64,000 nt of DNA from Megaleporinus macrocephalus (GCA_021613375.1 CM038705.1:7930095-7994094); one strand, 5' to 3'. Positions 11,201-22,250 are shown, numbered from the stretch's first letter. Notes: a model not told the origin generated them from the letters alone. Numbers and translations are program-made.

Positions 11201-12989
11201 TTAAAACTCTACACACTGCTCCCAGCAGACCACATACACACACACTTAAACTCTACACACTGCTCGCCTCCCACTCTCACACAAAAACCACACATACTCA
11301 CAAACACACACACTTCAACTCACAACACTACTACAACTCCCAGCAGACCACATACACACACACTTAAAATCTACACACTGCTCCCAGCAGACCACATACA
11401 CACACACTTAAACTCTACACACTGCTCCCAGCCTACTACATACACACACACTTAACCTATACACACTGCTCCCAGCAGACCACACATACACACACACACT
11501 TAAACTCTACACACTGCTCCCAGCAGACCACACATACACACACACACTTAAACTCTACACACTGCTCCCAGCAGACCACACATACACACACACACTTAAA
11601 CTCTACACACTACTCCCAGCAGACCACATACACACACACTTAAAATCTACACACTGCTCCCAGCAGACCACATACACACACACACTTAAACTCTACACAC
11701 TGCTCCCAGCCTACTACATACACACACACTTAACCTATACACACTGCTCCCAGTAGACCACATACACACACACACACTCAAAATCTACACACTGCTCCCA
11801 GTAGACCACATACACACACACTTAAAATCTACACACTGCTCCCAGCAGACCACATACACACACACTTAAACTCTACACACTGCTCCCAGCCTACTACATA
11901 CACACACACTTAACCTATACACACTGCTCCCAGCAGACCACACATACACACACACTTAAACTCTACACACTGCTCCCAGCAGACCACACATACACACACA
12001 CACTTAAAATCTACACACTGCTCCCAGTAGACCACATACACACACACACTCAAAATCTACACACTGCTCCCAGTAGACCACATACACACACACACACTCA
12101 AAATCTACACACTGCTCCCAGTAGACCACATACACACACACACACTTAAAATCTACACACTGCTCCCAGTAGACCACATACACACACACACTGTTTGTAC
12201 TGTGTGCCTTGCTCTTCCTTTGCTGCTGTAACACTGAATTTCCCCACAGTGGGACTAATAAAGGATTATCTTCTCTTATTTTATTTTAATAAACATAATA
12301 ATACTTATTTATACAGCACGTTCATACCAGTGGAAGCTGAACGTGCTTTACAAACAGATAGCAAACACTTCTTAAGCGTACCGGTGTTTAAATACAGCCA
12401 TACAAGACACGCCCCCTGACAGCCCCCGACACGAGCGTGGCTGCGGAACCGGCTTGTTTTGCACACCAAGAGCGAAGCAGACACGCCTGATAAGCCCACT
12501 GGAGGAGCGACCACGTCCGTTTACAGGGGCCACTAACACCCTGTGTGTTTGTTTGTGTCGTTTCAGAAAATACCCGCATTCAGCACACCGAGTAAACTTC
12601 AGCACCAGTACTGCTAGACCGACACGACTACACTCGTTTCGAGATTTACACTAAGAATGTGAAAGCCTTTCATTCATTCGCGTGTACAGTCCTGTACGCT
12701 GGCTAAGTAGTCGATAACAAACTCTCCGCCATCACAACTTAACAGAACTTTACATTTCCAGCCAAACCGTCACCGCCGGGTTAAGCTATGCTAAGCTAAA
12801 CCGCCGACTGTACCTGAAGTTAGCGTTAACTGTTCTTTCCTCGCTTGGTCACTGTCGCTAGAGACAGCGGAGATAAAACTACTAACAGTTTAAAAATAGT
12901 GAATTCTCACCTTCCGAACACCGTACAGGCCGAAAACAGGCGACGAAAACAAACGACGTTACGAGGGTAAAAATGACATTTGCCATCAT
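5138..12989 (-). CDS. Gene A: six-cysteine type I membrane protein
   Basis: Six minus-strand exons join in frame: 12989-12911, 6957-6833, 5972-5832, 5586-5562, 5427-5377 and 5229-5138 (stop TAG). Intron phases are 1, 0, 0, 1, 1. The product is about 170 residues: a signal peptide, an ectodomain of about 97 residues with six cysteines (C-x7-C-x24-C-x4-W, then C-x9-C-x9-C) and NGT, NIT and NLT glycosylation sequons, a short Pro/Glu-rich stalk, one transmembrane helix (LLLLVPLAVFVSVVVVIGV) and only AKG after it. It is probably a cell-surface receptor, adhesion molecule or membrane-held ligand. I do not recognise the family. The stretch HWNLTIGNC...KISC faintly recalls the E-F strands of an Ig fold, but the Cys/Trp spacing is not that of a normal V or C2 domain. 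Gene B shares exon phases and cysteine spacing. Function is not inferred beyond topology. Confidence 0.7.
5377..5427 (-). CDS. Gene A exon 5: stalk
   Basis: A 51-nt, phase 1 to 1 exon with acceptor ttccgtag and donor CGT|GTAAGT. It encodes AEESKPQQILHPNNEA, a short hydrophilic membrane-proximal stalk. No equivalent was found in gene B. It can be skipped without a frame change. Confidence 0.65.
5562..5586 (-). CDS. Gene A exon 4: 25-nt micro-exon with sixth Cys
   Basis: This 25-nt exon lies between catgtttcag and GAA|GTAAGT and encodes YEFLTCYR plus one base (phase 0 to 1). It supplies the sixth cysteine. Gene B has a 19-nt counterpart with the same phases, which supports such a short exon being real. 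Confidence 0.62.
5832..5972 (-). CDS. Gene A exon 3: second half of six-Cys domain
   Basis: The acceptor ttgtag is followed by 47 whole codons starting SGVLISDAPPF and containing WNLTIGNC and KISC (cysteines 4 and 5, nine residues apart). The donor AGG|GTAATC is weaker than the others. Gene B exon 3 begins GVVVAN and has NITLTSC, clearly the same exon. Confidence 0.72.
6042..6794 (+). mobile_element. Internally deleted Tc1-like transposon in gene A intron 2
   Basis: Ends are inverted: tacactatattgccaa on the left and ttggcagtatagtgta on the right, within TA targets. Inside are remnants of the N-terminal half of a Tc1 transposase (the stretch from gagctcagtgaactccagcg through ggtcagcggatgctgagg), then a jump to the 3' end, so the catalytic half is lost. 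The frame is broken by stops. It lies in the intron 38 bases past the gene A exon 2 donor. Confidence 0.8.
6833..6957 (-). CDS. Gene A exon 2: first half of six-Cys domain
   Basis: The acceptor ctatag precedes GT TGC TCC; with the G left by exon 1 this reads GCSLTLDITC. The exon encodes cysteines 1-3 (C-x7-C-x24-C) and ends LKDCEGGLWNK at donor AAG|GTGAGT, phase 0. It contains NGT and NIT sequons. Phase and cysteine spacing match gene B exon 2. Confidence 0.75.
7000..9000. other. Gene A intron 1, no recognised feature
   Basis: About 2 kb of AT-rich sequence with no recognised exon or element. A 7951-8193 minus open frame was examined and rejected. Confidence 0.4.
9005..9130. repeat. Fragment of the 2850-3148 repeat family
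   Basis: Shares aaggcggagacaaggagg and the aacaaagacagacagg-type purine-rich section with the copy at 2.85-3.15 kb, and ends gcgtgacac. Confidence 0.4.
9440..9820 (+). pseudogene. Ty3/gypsy reverse-transcriptase fragment
   Basis: Conceptual translation gives EPGRTTMIEHSIRLLKDEP, then SGLSESSTSQWCSPVVLVL-like text (the SxSxWxSPVVLV region before the RT palm), then after a frame break STLDLCKGY and LYHFTVMPFGL, the region just before the catalytic YxDD. Frameshifts separate the blocks and no YxDD, RNase H, integrase or LTR is present. An old, dead copy within gene A intron 1. Confidence 0.75.
9910..10075. repeat. Unexpanded relative of the 33-36 kb array
   Basis: Contains a few degenerate units (ggggcccacaactgtaacc, gggcccaaaaactgaccc, ggcccccaaagttataaccc) followed by ggggcccatgtatcaccaat, the same right flank as the large array ending at 35.86 kb. 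It represents the element before expansion. Confidence 0.65.
10490..12295 (+). mobile_element. Non-LTR retrotransposon 3' end with expanded 3' UTR
   Basis: Residues encoded at 10508-10710 (LASMLKNDSHPIHKTLAALG, then RHRLLHPKCVKEWYRRSFLP, AVRLYDQHC) are the C-terminus of an L2/CR1/Rex1-type LINE protein. The element ends at about 12230-12295 with gaatttccccacagtgggac, taataaaggattatc and a T-rich tail. Between the two lies a 1.5-kb tandem array. It is 5'-truncated, as most LINE copies are. Confidence 0.75.
10700..12195. repeat. About 46-bp tandem array in LINE 3' UTR
   Basis: About 32 units built from acatacacacacacttaaa, ctctacacactgctcccagc and agaccac, with variants (cctacta, agtagacc, ttaacctat). 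CA-rich units differ in length by a few CA dinucleotides. Confidence 0.85.
12911..12989 (-). CDS. Gene A exon 1: signal peptide
   Basis: Encodes about 26 residues starting MMANVIFTLVTSFVFVACF and ending VRCSE, a typical signal peptide. The second of two adjacent ATGs (12986) has A at -3 and G at +4, a strong start context. An in-frame ATG at 13067 would add a long basic N-region and is less likely. The exon ends GGAAG|GTGAGA, phase 1, the usual position for a signal-peptide/ectodomain intron. Confidence 0.7.
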
Positions 12990-13480
12990 CACCTTCCTCA
13001 CAGAAACCAGCCGCAGGGTCAAGCGCGCGAGTCTCCAGACTCGAGCGTCTTGTCTTGTTTGAATCATCTGCCGAACCGATTCCGAGCGAATCGCCCACTC
13101 GAACAGTTTTTTGCTATTAAAGTCAACTTAATTCTCATTTGTGTGCTCATTTACAGTGTCGATCTACAATCTAGTCCACAGACCGTGCGTCCTTTCTGAG
13201 CAGTTCCATGTAATACTGTTAATTTCCTGACTATTAGCGCTAGGCCTTCAGTTTGGACCATAAAAATTGTTGATGTTGTTCTTAATAGGCTACATACAAT
13301 GGGCTGTGTTTTATCACGATTCCATGCTGTTATAACATTGTAGATTACTCGATTTTTTTTTATTTGAGCTTTGAACACAACGCTAGCTACACCAAGTACG
13401 ATTCACTTTGACTGGTGAATCGAATCTTCGGGAAAGAATCGGTTCACCAGAACGACTTGACTGTGTGGTTGAGTGTTACG
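12990..13480 (-). promoter_or_regulatory. Probable gene A 5' UTR and promoter region
   Basis: The stretch just upstream of gene A exon 1 is CpG-richer than its surroundings (13020-13110) and is not recognisably repetitive. At 13412-13449 an imperfect inverted repeat, GGTGAATCGA with TCGGTTCACC, flanks a short spacer. No clear TATA box is seen. Assigned by position only. Confidence 0.35.
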
Positions 13481-13489
13481 TACGATGTG

Positions 13490-15460
13490 GACGATTAGTG
13501 AGGTGAGTGTGTGGCTGTGGTTCTGTATGAATCTGAGATTAAAGTGTCTGTTGTGAAGTAATGAGCAACCGTTTATTAATAAAGAGTTATTTAAACATGT
13601 TACTTTCATCCTTTTATCAATATTATATTAGGAAAACTAGGAATCACACTGAAGAGTCACTTTTAGAATAAATACATTGAATTGATTCAACGGTGTGATG
13701 TTTTTTTAAGGTACTGCGTTTCTTCTTGGTGTCTTTCGTCCTACTTCTTTCATTTCCTAATCATGATGCTGTGGCCTTCCACGCTGTTTAGCTGTTGTGT
13801 GCCACCAAGATCACTAGGGTCACAGTTTTAGGGTGTAGTGGTGGGGGTTTTGGGGGGTATGGGGGCAAGGGTCTAGGTCTAGTTTTTTTTGTTTTCCCAG
13901 TCCAGTCCTGTTTATGGCATATCAGTCATTCCTAAAAAAAGTGCAGACTCAACAACACTGAATGAAAATGGGAGAAAAATGTAATGAGTGTAACTACTTA
14001 ATTACATAACTGTTGTCTTAACTCTTCAATAAAATAGTATAGAAGATGTCTAAGGGTTAAGATTATGTGTGTTTGTAACATTATAGAAATATGATCCAGC
14101 AATCCATGGTGACTGGATGAGTGAGTGTGGTAGCCTAACCATCCACATACAGTAAAAGTCAATAGTCACCCAAATCTTTGTTGTAAAAACACCCTTTAAA
14201 CAACCTCTCAGCTCACTTAAACTGCGTCCAGGTCTATATCAAGATGCCAAGGCATCACTAGAGGTTCGTTAATAGGGGCCTAGTCCTGTATTGGGGGAGT
14301 CGCAGGGCATAGCTAGTGGGTCAAATTGGCATTGAGTATTTGATCTGTCACTTTGTAGTTTGTTAACTAGTATGACTCAAATACTATATACCTTCATTTA
14401 CAAAAGACTCAAATCAAGCAATGATCAAGCCATGCTGTCTCCTTTCCACAAGGGTGCACTCACACTAGGTGATCAGTTCCATGCCCAAGCATGTTTGACC
14501 CCCCACCGCTGGGCCCCAGCTTCAGCCATTGCTGATTCTTTTTATAGGCCAAAACCAGAGACCCTCCCCTAGGTCTGATATGATTGGCTTACAACTTACG
14601 AGGCCAAATATGATTGGCTTACAACTTAGGAGCTCTGATATGATTGGTGGAATGAGAATGAGACTGAATCACACTACAGGTCTGTTAAACTTGATTATTT
14701 CAAATTAGGATATGTGTTTACTAACAGAAACTCGAATATCTGCAAAGACCTGGATGCGGTTGGAGTGAGTCAATAAAATTTTAGGGGAAAAAATTTGGGT
14801 GACTGGCTACGGAGCTTTAGCACTAGATCCAATGTGGACCCTACACATCACTATTCCTTTAACAAACCTATGTAAAGAAGTCAGTAACTAAACTTCTTAT
14901 AACTAAGATCTAATAAAAACAAAACATTCTCATTTCTGTATTTTACTTTGATTTCTATTTCTTCTAATGTTATATTATAATACAACACCTTCTATATGTG
15001 TCTAAGACTTTTGCACAGACTTTCTTTACCATTTGAGACACTTGAGCTGGTAGTTTATGAGAAAGCCCTGCATTGAGTCAGCACAACATAAGATAGCTTC
15101 CTCTTGATGCTTGGCATCTTACCACATGAAGAACAGCCACAGTTTCCCACATTCAGCTTCCATCTGTAGGCTGTGGTCTGCAAATCCAGCGTTGGCAGCA
15201 GTGCAGCAGTTTGCTTTCCTCATAGTATACAGTTCACAAATAACAAATAAGCATCCCTTAGTTAGAAAATGAAGATCACTCAGATACACATCTGGACTAT
15301 TCATCATGGTGACAACTGGTTTGAGTACACGGCCCAGGCAAAACAAGCCATGTTCTTTTGTGTGTCTGACCAGCAGCCAAACCAGTATGTGGGAATACTA
15401 CAAGGAGAGAATGAGTGGATTTGGTTTTTCACCACACGGCCTACAGCACTGCTGTCTTTA
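13490..15460. other. Intergenic, no gene seen
   Basis: Between the gene A promoter and Tc1 remnants. At 14570-14655 a unit like tctgatatgattggcttaca is repeated about three times. Nothing else recognised. Confidence 0.35.
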
Positions 15461-15473
15461 CTATAATTGCAGA

Positions 15474-15782
15474 TCAGGGTTTAGCATTCACCCACAATGG
15501 CATTATGTATTTAATTAGAAGGGTGTTGCAAGTAAGTAAACTGTTTTGCATTAGCTGGATTACTAATGGACTGGGAGACTCAATAAGGTCCTGGTAGGTG
15601 GTCACAGGTATCTGGAGCCATGCTGACTGCAGTGCATCCCACAGCTGCTGGAGGGAATGTGAAGGAGGATCCATAGAGCCAACACCACCATCCAGGTGGT
15701 CCCAAAAATGCTCAGTTGGGTTCAAGTCTTGGGAAATAAGGGGTCCAGGGTAGTACTTGAAAGTCTTGGTCAGCTCTTCCAA
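15474..15782 (-). pseudogene. Tc1-like transposase C-terminal fragment
   Basis: Translation contains SQDLNPTEHFWDHL, matching the SPDLNPIEHLWD block that carries the last acidic catalytic residue of Tc1/mariner DDE transposases, followed by LQQLWDALQSAWLQIP, a typical C-terminal helix. The rest of the transposase is in the adjacent degenerate block on the same strand. Confidence 0.8.
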
Positions 15783-15794
15783 CTAATGTGGGAC

Positions 15795-16275
15795 AAGAGT
15801 GTTGAAAACACAATGCAGTTCACTTATAAAGCCCCTCTGATTCTCCCTATGGGTGTCCTGCCAACGGAGAAGCGTCCTCTATGCTGTCCCTAATGGACAG
15901 TATCCCAAATTCTGCCCTTTCCAGTAGAGAAGATGTTAAGCAGTGCTGTATTTGGTTTCCCCAACAGGTTAGAAATCATGGTGAAGCCCCTCCAGTGGGT
16001 AACATGTAATGCGGTGCTGTCAATGATGTTTTCTATAAGATTGGAAGTTTTCTTTGAGATGGCCCTCCAGTGGAGAAAATGTGATGCGTCACAGCTGGGA
16101 GGAAGTTTGGTGTTGGTGCATTTGTGCTTAAAAGTTCCACCATCTGTCCATAGAACGTATTCCCAGAAGGATTCTGCAACATCCTGGTGGTCTTTTCTGG
16201 ACAGCAGACCCTTTGTAGTGTTCATGAACACAATTCTTGTTCAGTGTTTTGGTAACAGTGGACAAACCTTTCTGC
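15795..16275 (-). mobile_element. Tc1-like remnant, left arm of inverted pair
   Basis: Read on the minus strand this holds LLSRKDHQDVAESFWEYVLW followed by TDGGTFKHKC, resembling the first catalytic Asp region (VLWSDE) of Tc1 transposases. It is closely similar, in reverse complement, to 16940-17385. Several stops and indels. Confidence 0.75.
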
Positions 16276-16699
16276 TGTTAGTATTGTATTCTGTCTTCTG
16301 TGTATTGTCTTGCTGGAACATCCCATCCACCCCAGAGAAGATAATCAGCATGTATGGTGTACGTGATCTGCAAGGATTAAGAGCCAAATCAATGGAGAGT
16401 GTCTTCCACATGGATAAGTGGGTCTAGAGACCCAGACCATAACACTTCCATCGATGTACTGTCATTGAAAGTAGGAATTAGATCCTAATAATGGGACCAG
16501 ACTGTGTAATACAATGTGATCTGATTGTTAACTAAATTAGGTTCATTGAACCTCTGTGTTAGTGGAACCTGAAAGGGTTAATGGATGAAAGGCATGTCAG
16601 TTAAGGAGATAAGATGGGAAGTGTGGGTTTCACAGTTGCTGCACCCAAAGCCTGCCTACCGACAAATCTGTTCTTCTCAAGAAAGGTTAGCGTGAACCA

Positions 16700-17385
16700 C
16701 ACCTCAATCTAAACAACTTTCAGAGGCTCATGAAGCTAGAAATGATTACAAATGTATTGCTAAAGACCTGGATATACAAGAGTCCACGTCCAGACAGAAA
16801 ATTGAGGACTGTTGCTGCTCTAACTAGGAGTGGACATCCTGTTAGGATCAATCCAAGTCCACAACGAAAGAGGTATCAAAGAACCCAAAGGTTAACAGCA
16901 GAGGAACTACGGAAGACACTACAAACAACAGAAAAGTTTGTTCACCATTACCAAAACACTGAACAAGAATTGTGTTCATGAACACTACAAAGGGTCTGCT
17001 GTCCAAAAAAGACCACCAAGATATTGCAGAATCCTTCTGGGAATACGTTCTATGGACAGATGGTGGAACTTTTAAGCACAAATGCACCAACACCAAACTT
17101 CCTCCCAACTGTGACGCATCACATTTTCTCCACTAGGGGGCCATCCTGAATGTCCAACATTCAGGCACATGTAGGGACATCACTGACAGCACTGCATCAC
17201 ATGTTACCCACTGGAGGGGCTTCACCATGATTTCTAACCTGTTGGAGAAACCAAATACAGCACTGCTTCACATCTTCTCTACTGGAAAGGGCAATCTCCA
17301 TTGGCAGGGCACCCACAGGGAGAATCAGGGGGGCTTTATAAGTGAACTACATTGTGTTTTCACCACTCCTGCTTTATAATTGACA
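16700..17385 (+). mobile_element. Tc1-like remnant, right arm of inverted pair
   Basis: Encodes a Tc1 N-terminal DNA-binding-like region at 16730-16975 (TVAALTRSGHPVRINPSPQR, then RLTAEELRKTLQ), then the block shared with the left arm. The C-terminal half is missing. Confidence 0.75.
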
Positions 17386-18059
17386 CTTGCTCTCATTTCT
17401 TGCCACTTTAGAGGGCACATTAGCGACGCTTCTTCAACCATGGGGGCACCAGGGGAAAGCTGCCCCCAACCCTGCCAGTGATGCAAATCCTATTTGCAGC
17501 TACAGGAGACATTTGGTGGAGGTGATGCTTTAAAAGGGGGGTCTACAGGTTATTAAATTCAAGGGTTCGCTTACAATTTCTAGTCGTTCTGTAGTCTGGA
17601 ACTCTACTCACAGTTTCTACATATCAGGAATAAATAGGGTTTTTGTATTCTTTGGAAACAAGAATAAAAAATAGTTATAATAACAAGATTGATCTGCGAT
17701 TGTCTAAATTTGGGTTCTCAAACTTTTTACATAACAAAATGATTCTTTTGCACCAGAGATCAATTTATTCTACCCACCGAGCGGTGGGCACAGATCATTA
17801 GCACAGTGTGGTAACCCAGTGTTTGAAAGTTTTAACTTGTTTTTAATGTTAATTAATTCAATAAGCTCATTTAGACCATCGTTTAATTTTTCTTTTATTG
17901 CCAATAATATTTTTCCTGCTGCAACATTTAAGGTGGAACAGGAAAATAGCTCTGCAGAACGTTTAAAGGGAAATGAAACCCATAGAAAACCCCACATATA
18001 GTGTTCTCAGTCACTGGTATCACTACACATTATTCTGGAGAACTAATAGGCAAGTGTTC

Positions 18060-18226
18060 TTCAACTTATATTGTTATATTTTGTATATATATTTTTTATT
18101 TCTTTTATTTGTTATCTTTATCTATTGGTGAATGGAGGAGCAGCAAAGTAAGAATTTCGTTGTACAGTGTAACTGTCTGTTCTGCTGTACACATGACAAT
18201 AAAACTCTTGAATCTTGAATCTTTTG
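18060..18226 (+). mobile_element. LINE 3' tail
   Basis: gtaagaatttcgttgtacag, ctgctgtacacatgacaata and a terminal cttgaatcttgaatc repeat are the 3' end of a teleost non-LTR retrotransposon. Only the tail remains. Confidence 0.6.
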
Positions 18227-18329
18227 TATTTTGCCTTTAGTACACACACTTATAAGTGGTCATCTTTGACCTGCTGGGGTAAAAATATTTGTGGGTAGAG
18301 CATAAATGGGTAGATGTCACCTCCAGCAA

Positions 18330-18895
18330 ACTGTTTGGAAGACTTGGCGGACAATTGTCTGTGATTAGTAACTAAATAGAAGCATCCAGAACTGATACAC
18401 CAGAAACGTGTCATAAGAATTAAGGTTGACCAACGGCCAACGCTCAGGTGTCACTCAGACTTCCAGAAGTGGCTAAACAATATTTTGTTTAGGAAATTTA
18501 GTTTGAACACTGAACAAACTAGAAAATGGATGCAGCAGGATCCTCAACCAACAGAACAGTGGATCGAAATTGTCTGTGAAATGTATGCGATGGAGAAGAT
18601 CACATTTATGCTACAACTAAGTTTGGATTACTTTGTAAAATGTTGGGAGAAGTGGACTCTAATCTACCCCTTAACTGAAGAAATCAAGTACAACAAAAAA
18701 AAAAAACAACGGACAAGAAGGTCTGCAGCGGCCCGTCTCAAGTTTGCCCAAGACCACCTGGACCAAAACCTAATCCCAACTTTGACACATCACATTTTTT
18801 TTCACTGGAGGGCCATCCTGTAGAAGACTTCCAACATTCAGACATCATTGGGGCATAATTGACAGCACCACATCACGTTCTCCACTGGATACACA
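18330..18895 (+). mobile_element. Degenerate Tc1-like remnant
   Basis: Contains a recognisable Tc1 block AARLKFAQDHLDQNL (18740-18785) and upstream pieces (catccagaactgatacacca). Frames are broken. Possibly related to the 15.8-17.4 kb copies (shared cacat...tccactgg segments). Confidence 0.6.
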
Positions 18896-19607
18896 GGTGT
18901 AGGAGTTCAGTCCATTGTTCTGAGAACAACAGCAGCAGCTTCTTTGTTTGACATGCCTGTATCTTCTGTTCTCAGCTGGGAGCTTCTTGAACCGTTACAC
19001 ATCCTTTCAGTGTTCAGGTGTCTTCTCAACATTGGTTCGTTCCACAGTGGAAGCATGGGCAGAAACACCTGTGAATGTTCTCAGGTCTGAAGCCAGAGTG
19101 GAGCTTGATGTTCTCCTCTCTCACACACAGCTGAAAGTGGTGTTTATCAGATGGGGACAGTTTTTTGGTGTACCGGGTCTTCCAGGTGGTTGTGAGGAGA
19201 TTACTGAATGTTGCTTTAACCTCCTCTGTGGTGCTTGAAGGCATAGAAATGGTTGGGAAGATCTACATGAACAAAATTTTACAGTCTCCCGAAAATCTGC
19301 TTACATCATTTCCAAGCAGGCTCAAATGTAGCGGTGAAGAACCAACAAAGAACAAGGTGGAAGCCTGCCAGGCCAGCCTGCCTGCCTCCTTAGTTGCAGC
19401 GGTGGCACCAAGCCCAGGAGCTGCTACTCCAAACACATGTGGCTTGAAGCAAATAAGAGGATAAACTGCTGTCTCGGTGGATCTAATTAAATCTATGGCC
19501 AAAGAGTGATCAAACACTGACATAAAAAAATGATATACAGCTTGGATAAAGGGAAACAAGTGCCATTTACAATGTCTCTGCAGGGCTGTACAATACAACA
19601 GTATATA

Positions 19608-20185
19608 CACTGATCAGCCATAACATTACAACCACCTCCTTATATCTCCACTCACTGTCCACTGTATCAGCTCCACTGACCATACAGGACCTCCACTCAC
19701 TGTCCACTGTATCAGCTCCACTGACCATACAGGAGCTCCACTCACAGACTGTAGTTCATCTGATTCTCTGTATACTTTATTACTCTGTTCTTTAATGATC
19801 AGGACCCCCACAGGACCACCACAGAGCAGCTACTATTAGGATCATTCTCAGCCCTGCAGTGACACTGACACAATGGTGGTGGTGTGTTAGTCCGTGTTGT
19901 GCTGGTGTGAGTGGATTAGACACAGCAGTGCTGCTGCTGCTGGATTGTTTAAACAACTCCTCAGTGTCACTGCTGGACTGAGAATCGTCCACCAACCAAA
20001 ACTATCCAGACAGCAGTGTCCTGTGGGCAGCGTCCTGTGGGCGGCGTCCTGTGTCCACTGATGAAGAACTAGAAAAACAAACTGTGCAGCAGCAGATGAG
20101 CTACTGTCTCTGACTCTACATCTACAAGGTGGACCAGCAAGTAGTAGGAGTGTCTAATAGAGTGGACAGTGAGTGGACTCACTGG
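19608..20185. mobile_element. Non-autonomous DNA-transposon repeat
   Basis: Begins cactgatcagccataacatt and ends near gtgtctaatagagtggacag. It contains a local duplication of ctccactcactgtccactg at 19645-19740. Related pieces occur at 32015-32400, 32755-32990 and faintly at 61415-61530. Confidence 0.6.
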
Positions 20186-20315
20186 ACGCGGGTCATCTTT
20201 AGCTTATATGCTTTTACAAGTGACAGATTAATATGAAATAATACTCAGTCTTACTTTTATGGTAAATGTTTTTATGTGAAATTCATTGCTCCAACAACAC
20301 ATGCGCTTGTGTCAG

Positions 20316-20331
20316 CAGCGCCCCCTTGTGG
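20316..20331 (-). promoter_or_regulatory. CTCF-like motif
   Basis: The minus strand reads ccacaagggggcgctg, very close to the CTCF core CCACNAGGGGGCGC. Sequence match only. Confidence 0.4.
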
Positions 20332-20675
20332 AAAATCTGCATTACAATACACAGCAAAACATTCAGCCAAAAAACAATTCTACAACATGATTAGGAATAA
20401 TGCATGGAATTCTCTTTGGGAATGCCCTGAGATGATGTCACGCCAATTGTGCTTACCCATCAAGGCAGGATTAATGCTTATACAGTGTAAAGGGGTTTTA
20501 TGGCCTAAACCTGAATAAACCTGCATTCCTCACATTCTCCCTAAACCTTTTCCCTAAAACATCCGACCCCCGCTTCCCTGTGCTCTGAGAATTCCCATAT
20601 TGCCATAGCCCCCCCAGTGCAAAAGCATTAGCAACCAATATAGTGTAATATTTAAATAAATCATTACCATCTGAG

Positions 20676-21027
20676 CAGTGCTTAATTTGTGCTGGATCTT
20701 GCCGGAACAAGATCCGGCACCTCTCATATATCAGGTACCTGTGTTCCAGAACTTGTTTATGTGGATCCACCACCTCTTTGACGTCTTTTTTTTTGTAGGG
20801 CACCAAAAACTATTCATCTAGTGGCATCTCTGAGATTTTATGGTTGCAGCTACTTACTGCATTCATTAAAGCTAGGATTATTTTATTGTATAGAATGTTA
20901 CTATGTTAGATGGACACTTGAAGCACTGTTGTGTCTATGCGTTCCAGGACCTTTTCCATCCCTGCCACTTGCTGGATCACCCCACCTTTAGTGTTCCATT
21001 ACCTGATGTTTTACAAATTAAGCACTG
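20676..21027. mobile_element. hAT-type MITE with 8-bp target duplication
   Basis: Terminal inverted repeats cagtgcttaatttgt and acaaattaagcactg, flanked by perfect 8-bp duplications catctgag (20668-20675 and 21028-21035). Length 352. No transposase. Confidence 0.85.
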
Positions 21028-21035
21028 CATCTGAG

Positions 21036-21660
21036 TCAAGTGTGGCTAAAATTCTGGTACAAGCATGTAAGGCTAATGCTGATTGTAGAGCAGCTTGTTG
21101 TGTGTTATCTACTTCAATGGCAGTCTTTAAAGGAGCAATGTATAAGATGACCCCAGCTGTGAAGTTCTTACTCCAAACAGTAGGAGGCAACAGCCCGCTC
21201 AGCAGAAGCTTCAGCCATTGTTGCATTTGCTCTTCTTTTCACTGGCTACCTTACTGGCTACTGAACAAGGCTGGGCTACCTGAATGGCATGCACATTTCA
21301 GTAGATATCCCTGCAACACAATACATAAGCGTCTCAGATGTAGTGTCAAAACTGTTACGTCTTCACATTCTGTTTATAATTTAAGTTCATTTTGGAATGG
21401 AACTAAAAATCTTTCATATTGCTCCTTCAAAAGATACTACCCCAAAATATTAGTTCTAACTAAGTCTAAAGAAGCACAAACTGCTTTTTTAAATACTTGT
21501 GCTTATTGCTGGGCTTCTCACTTCTACAAACTTCAAGATTTCTCGTCCCTCATCCTCCATCCGAGCTGTATACTTGGCAGGCAGCACCAACAATCAAGGT
21601 AAAAACACAAAAGGTTGAAGGCAGTTGTAGGTGTAAATGTTTGAAAGGCAGCTGTGAGTT
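21036..21660. repeat. Unclassified repeat-like sequence
   Basis: Contains ctttaaaggagcaatgtata, a phrase I associate with dispersed teleost repeats. A long plus frame runs through it (20931-21602) but spans the MITE boundary and has no recognisable domain. Confidence 0.3.
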
Positions 21661-21689
21661 AAAAAGGTTTGAAAGGCAGGTATAATCTG

Positions 21690-21948
21690 GTTCCATTGAC
21701 TTACATTGAAAGTTAAGACCAATCAAAATGTCCAACAATAACTTGAAAACAATTGTGGTTCTGTGAGATAGGGGGTGCATGAAGCAGACGAGGAGAAGGC
21801 AGGACGGACGGGAGGGCGGACTCAAACGTAAGCTTTTAACAAAACTTTGATGAAAATAAAATTAAAACAAAACACGAGGCACATTACACAAATACTAAAT
21901 ACAAACAAGCCGGAAACAGAGAGCGAACGGAAACAACATACATTAACT

Positions 21949-22025
<77 letters not shown>

Positions 22026-22110
22026 ACATAGACAGACAGAGAACAGGTAGGGCCTGCCAGGTTCCATTAACTTACATTGAAAGTAAAGACCTCTTCTGTA
22101 AAGTTTTAGC
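21690..22110. repeat. Two dispersed repeat pieces around an (AT)n tract
   Basis: Pieces of the ttccattgacttacattgaa family (21690-21730 and 22060-22090, minus orientation relative to 24.4 kb and 52.2 kb) flank a copy of the 2850-3148 repeat (21770-21950) and an (AT)n run at 21950-22023. Confidence 0.5.
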
Positions 22111-22122
22111 GTTTTTTTCTTT

Positions 22123-22147
22123 GGACACACACACACACACACACACA

Positions 22148-22227
<80 letters not shown>

Positions 22228-22250
22228 CAGCATACCTCTGTGTGTGAGTG
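22123..22250. repeat. (AC)n-(AT)n-(AC)n compound microsatellite
   Basis: acacac (22123-22148), about 32 AT units, then acacac and tgtgtgagtg. Potentially cruciform-forming. Confidence 0.9.

Noticed and set aside
19026..19244. Minus frame with CFCPCFHCGTNQC as a small Cys-rich gene
   Set aside because: No splice sites or start context and the surrounding DNA is repeat-like; cysteine pattern not matched to A, B or any family.
20931..21602. 223-codon plus open frame
   Set aside because: It crosses the boundary of a MITE with a clear target duplication, so the frame cannot be an old gene; no domain seen.
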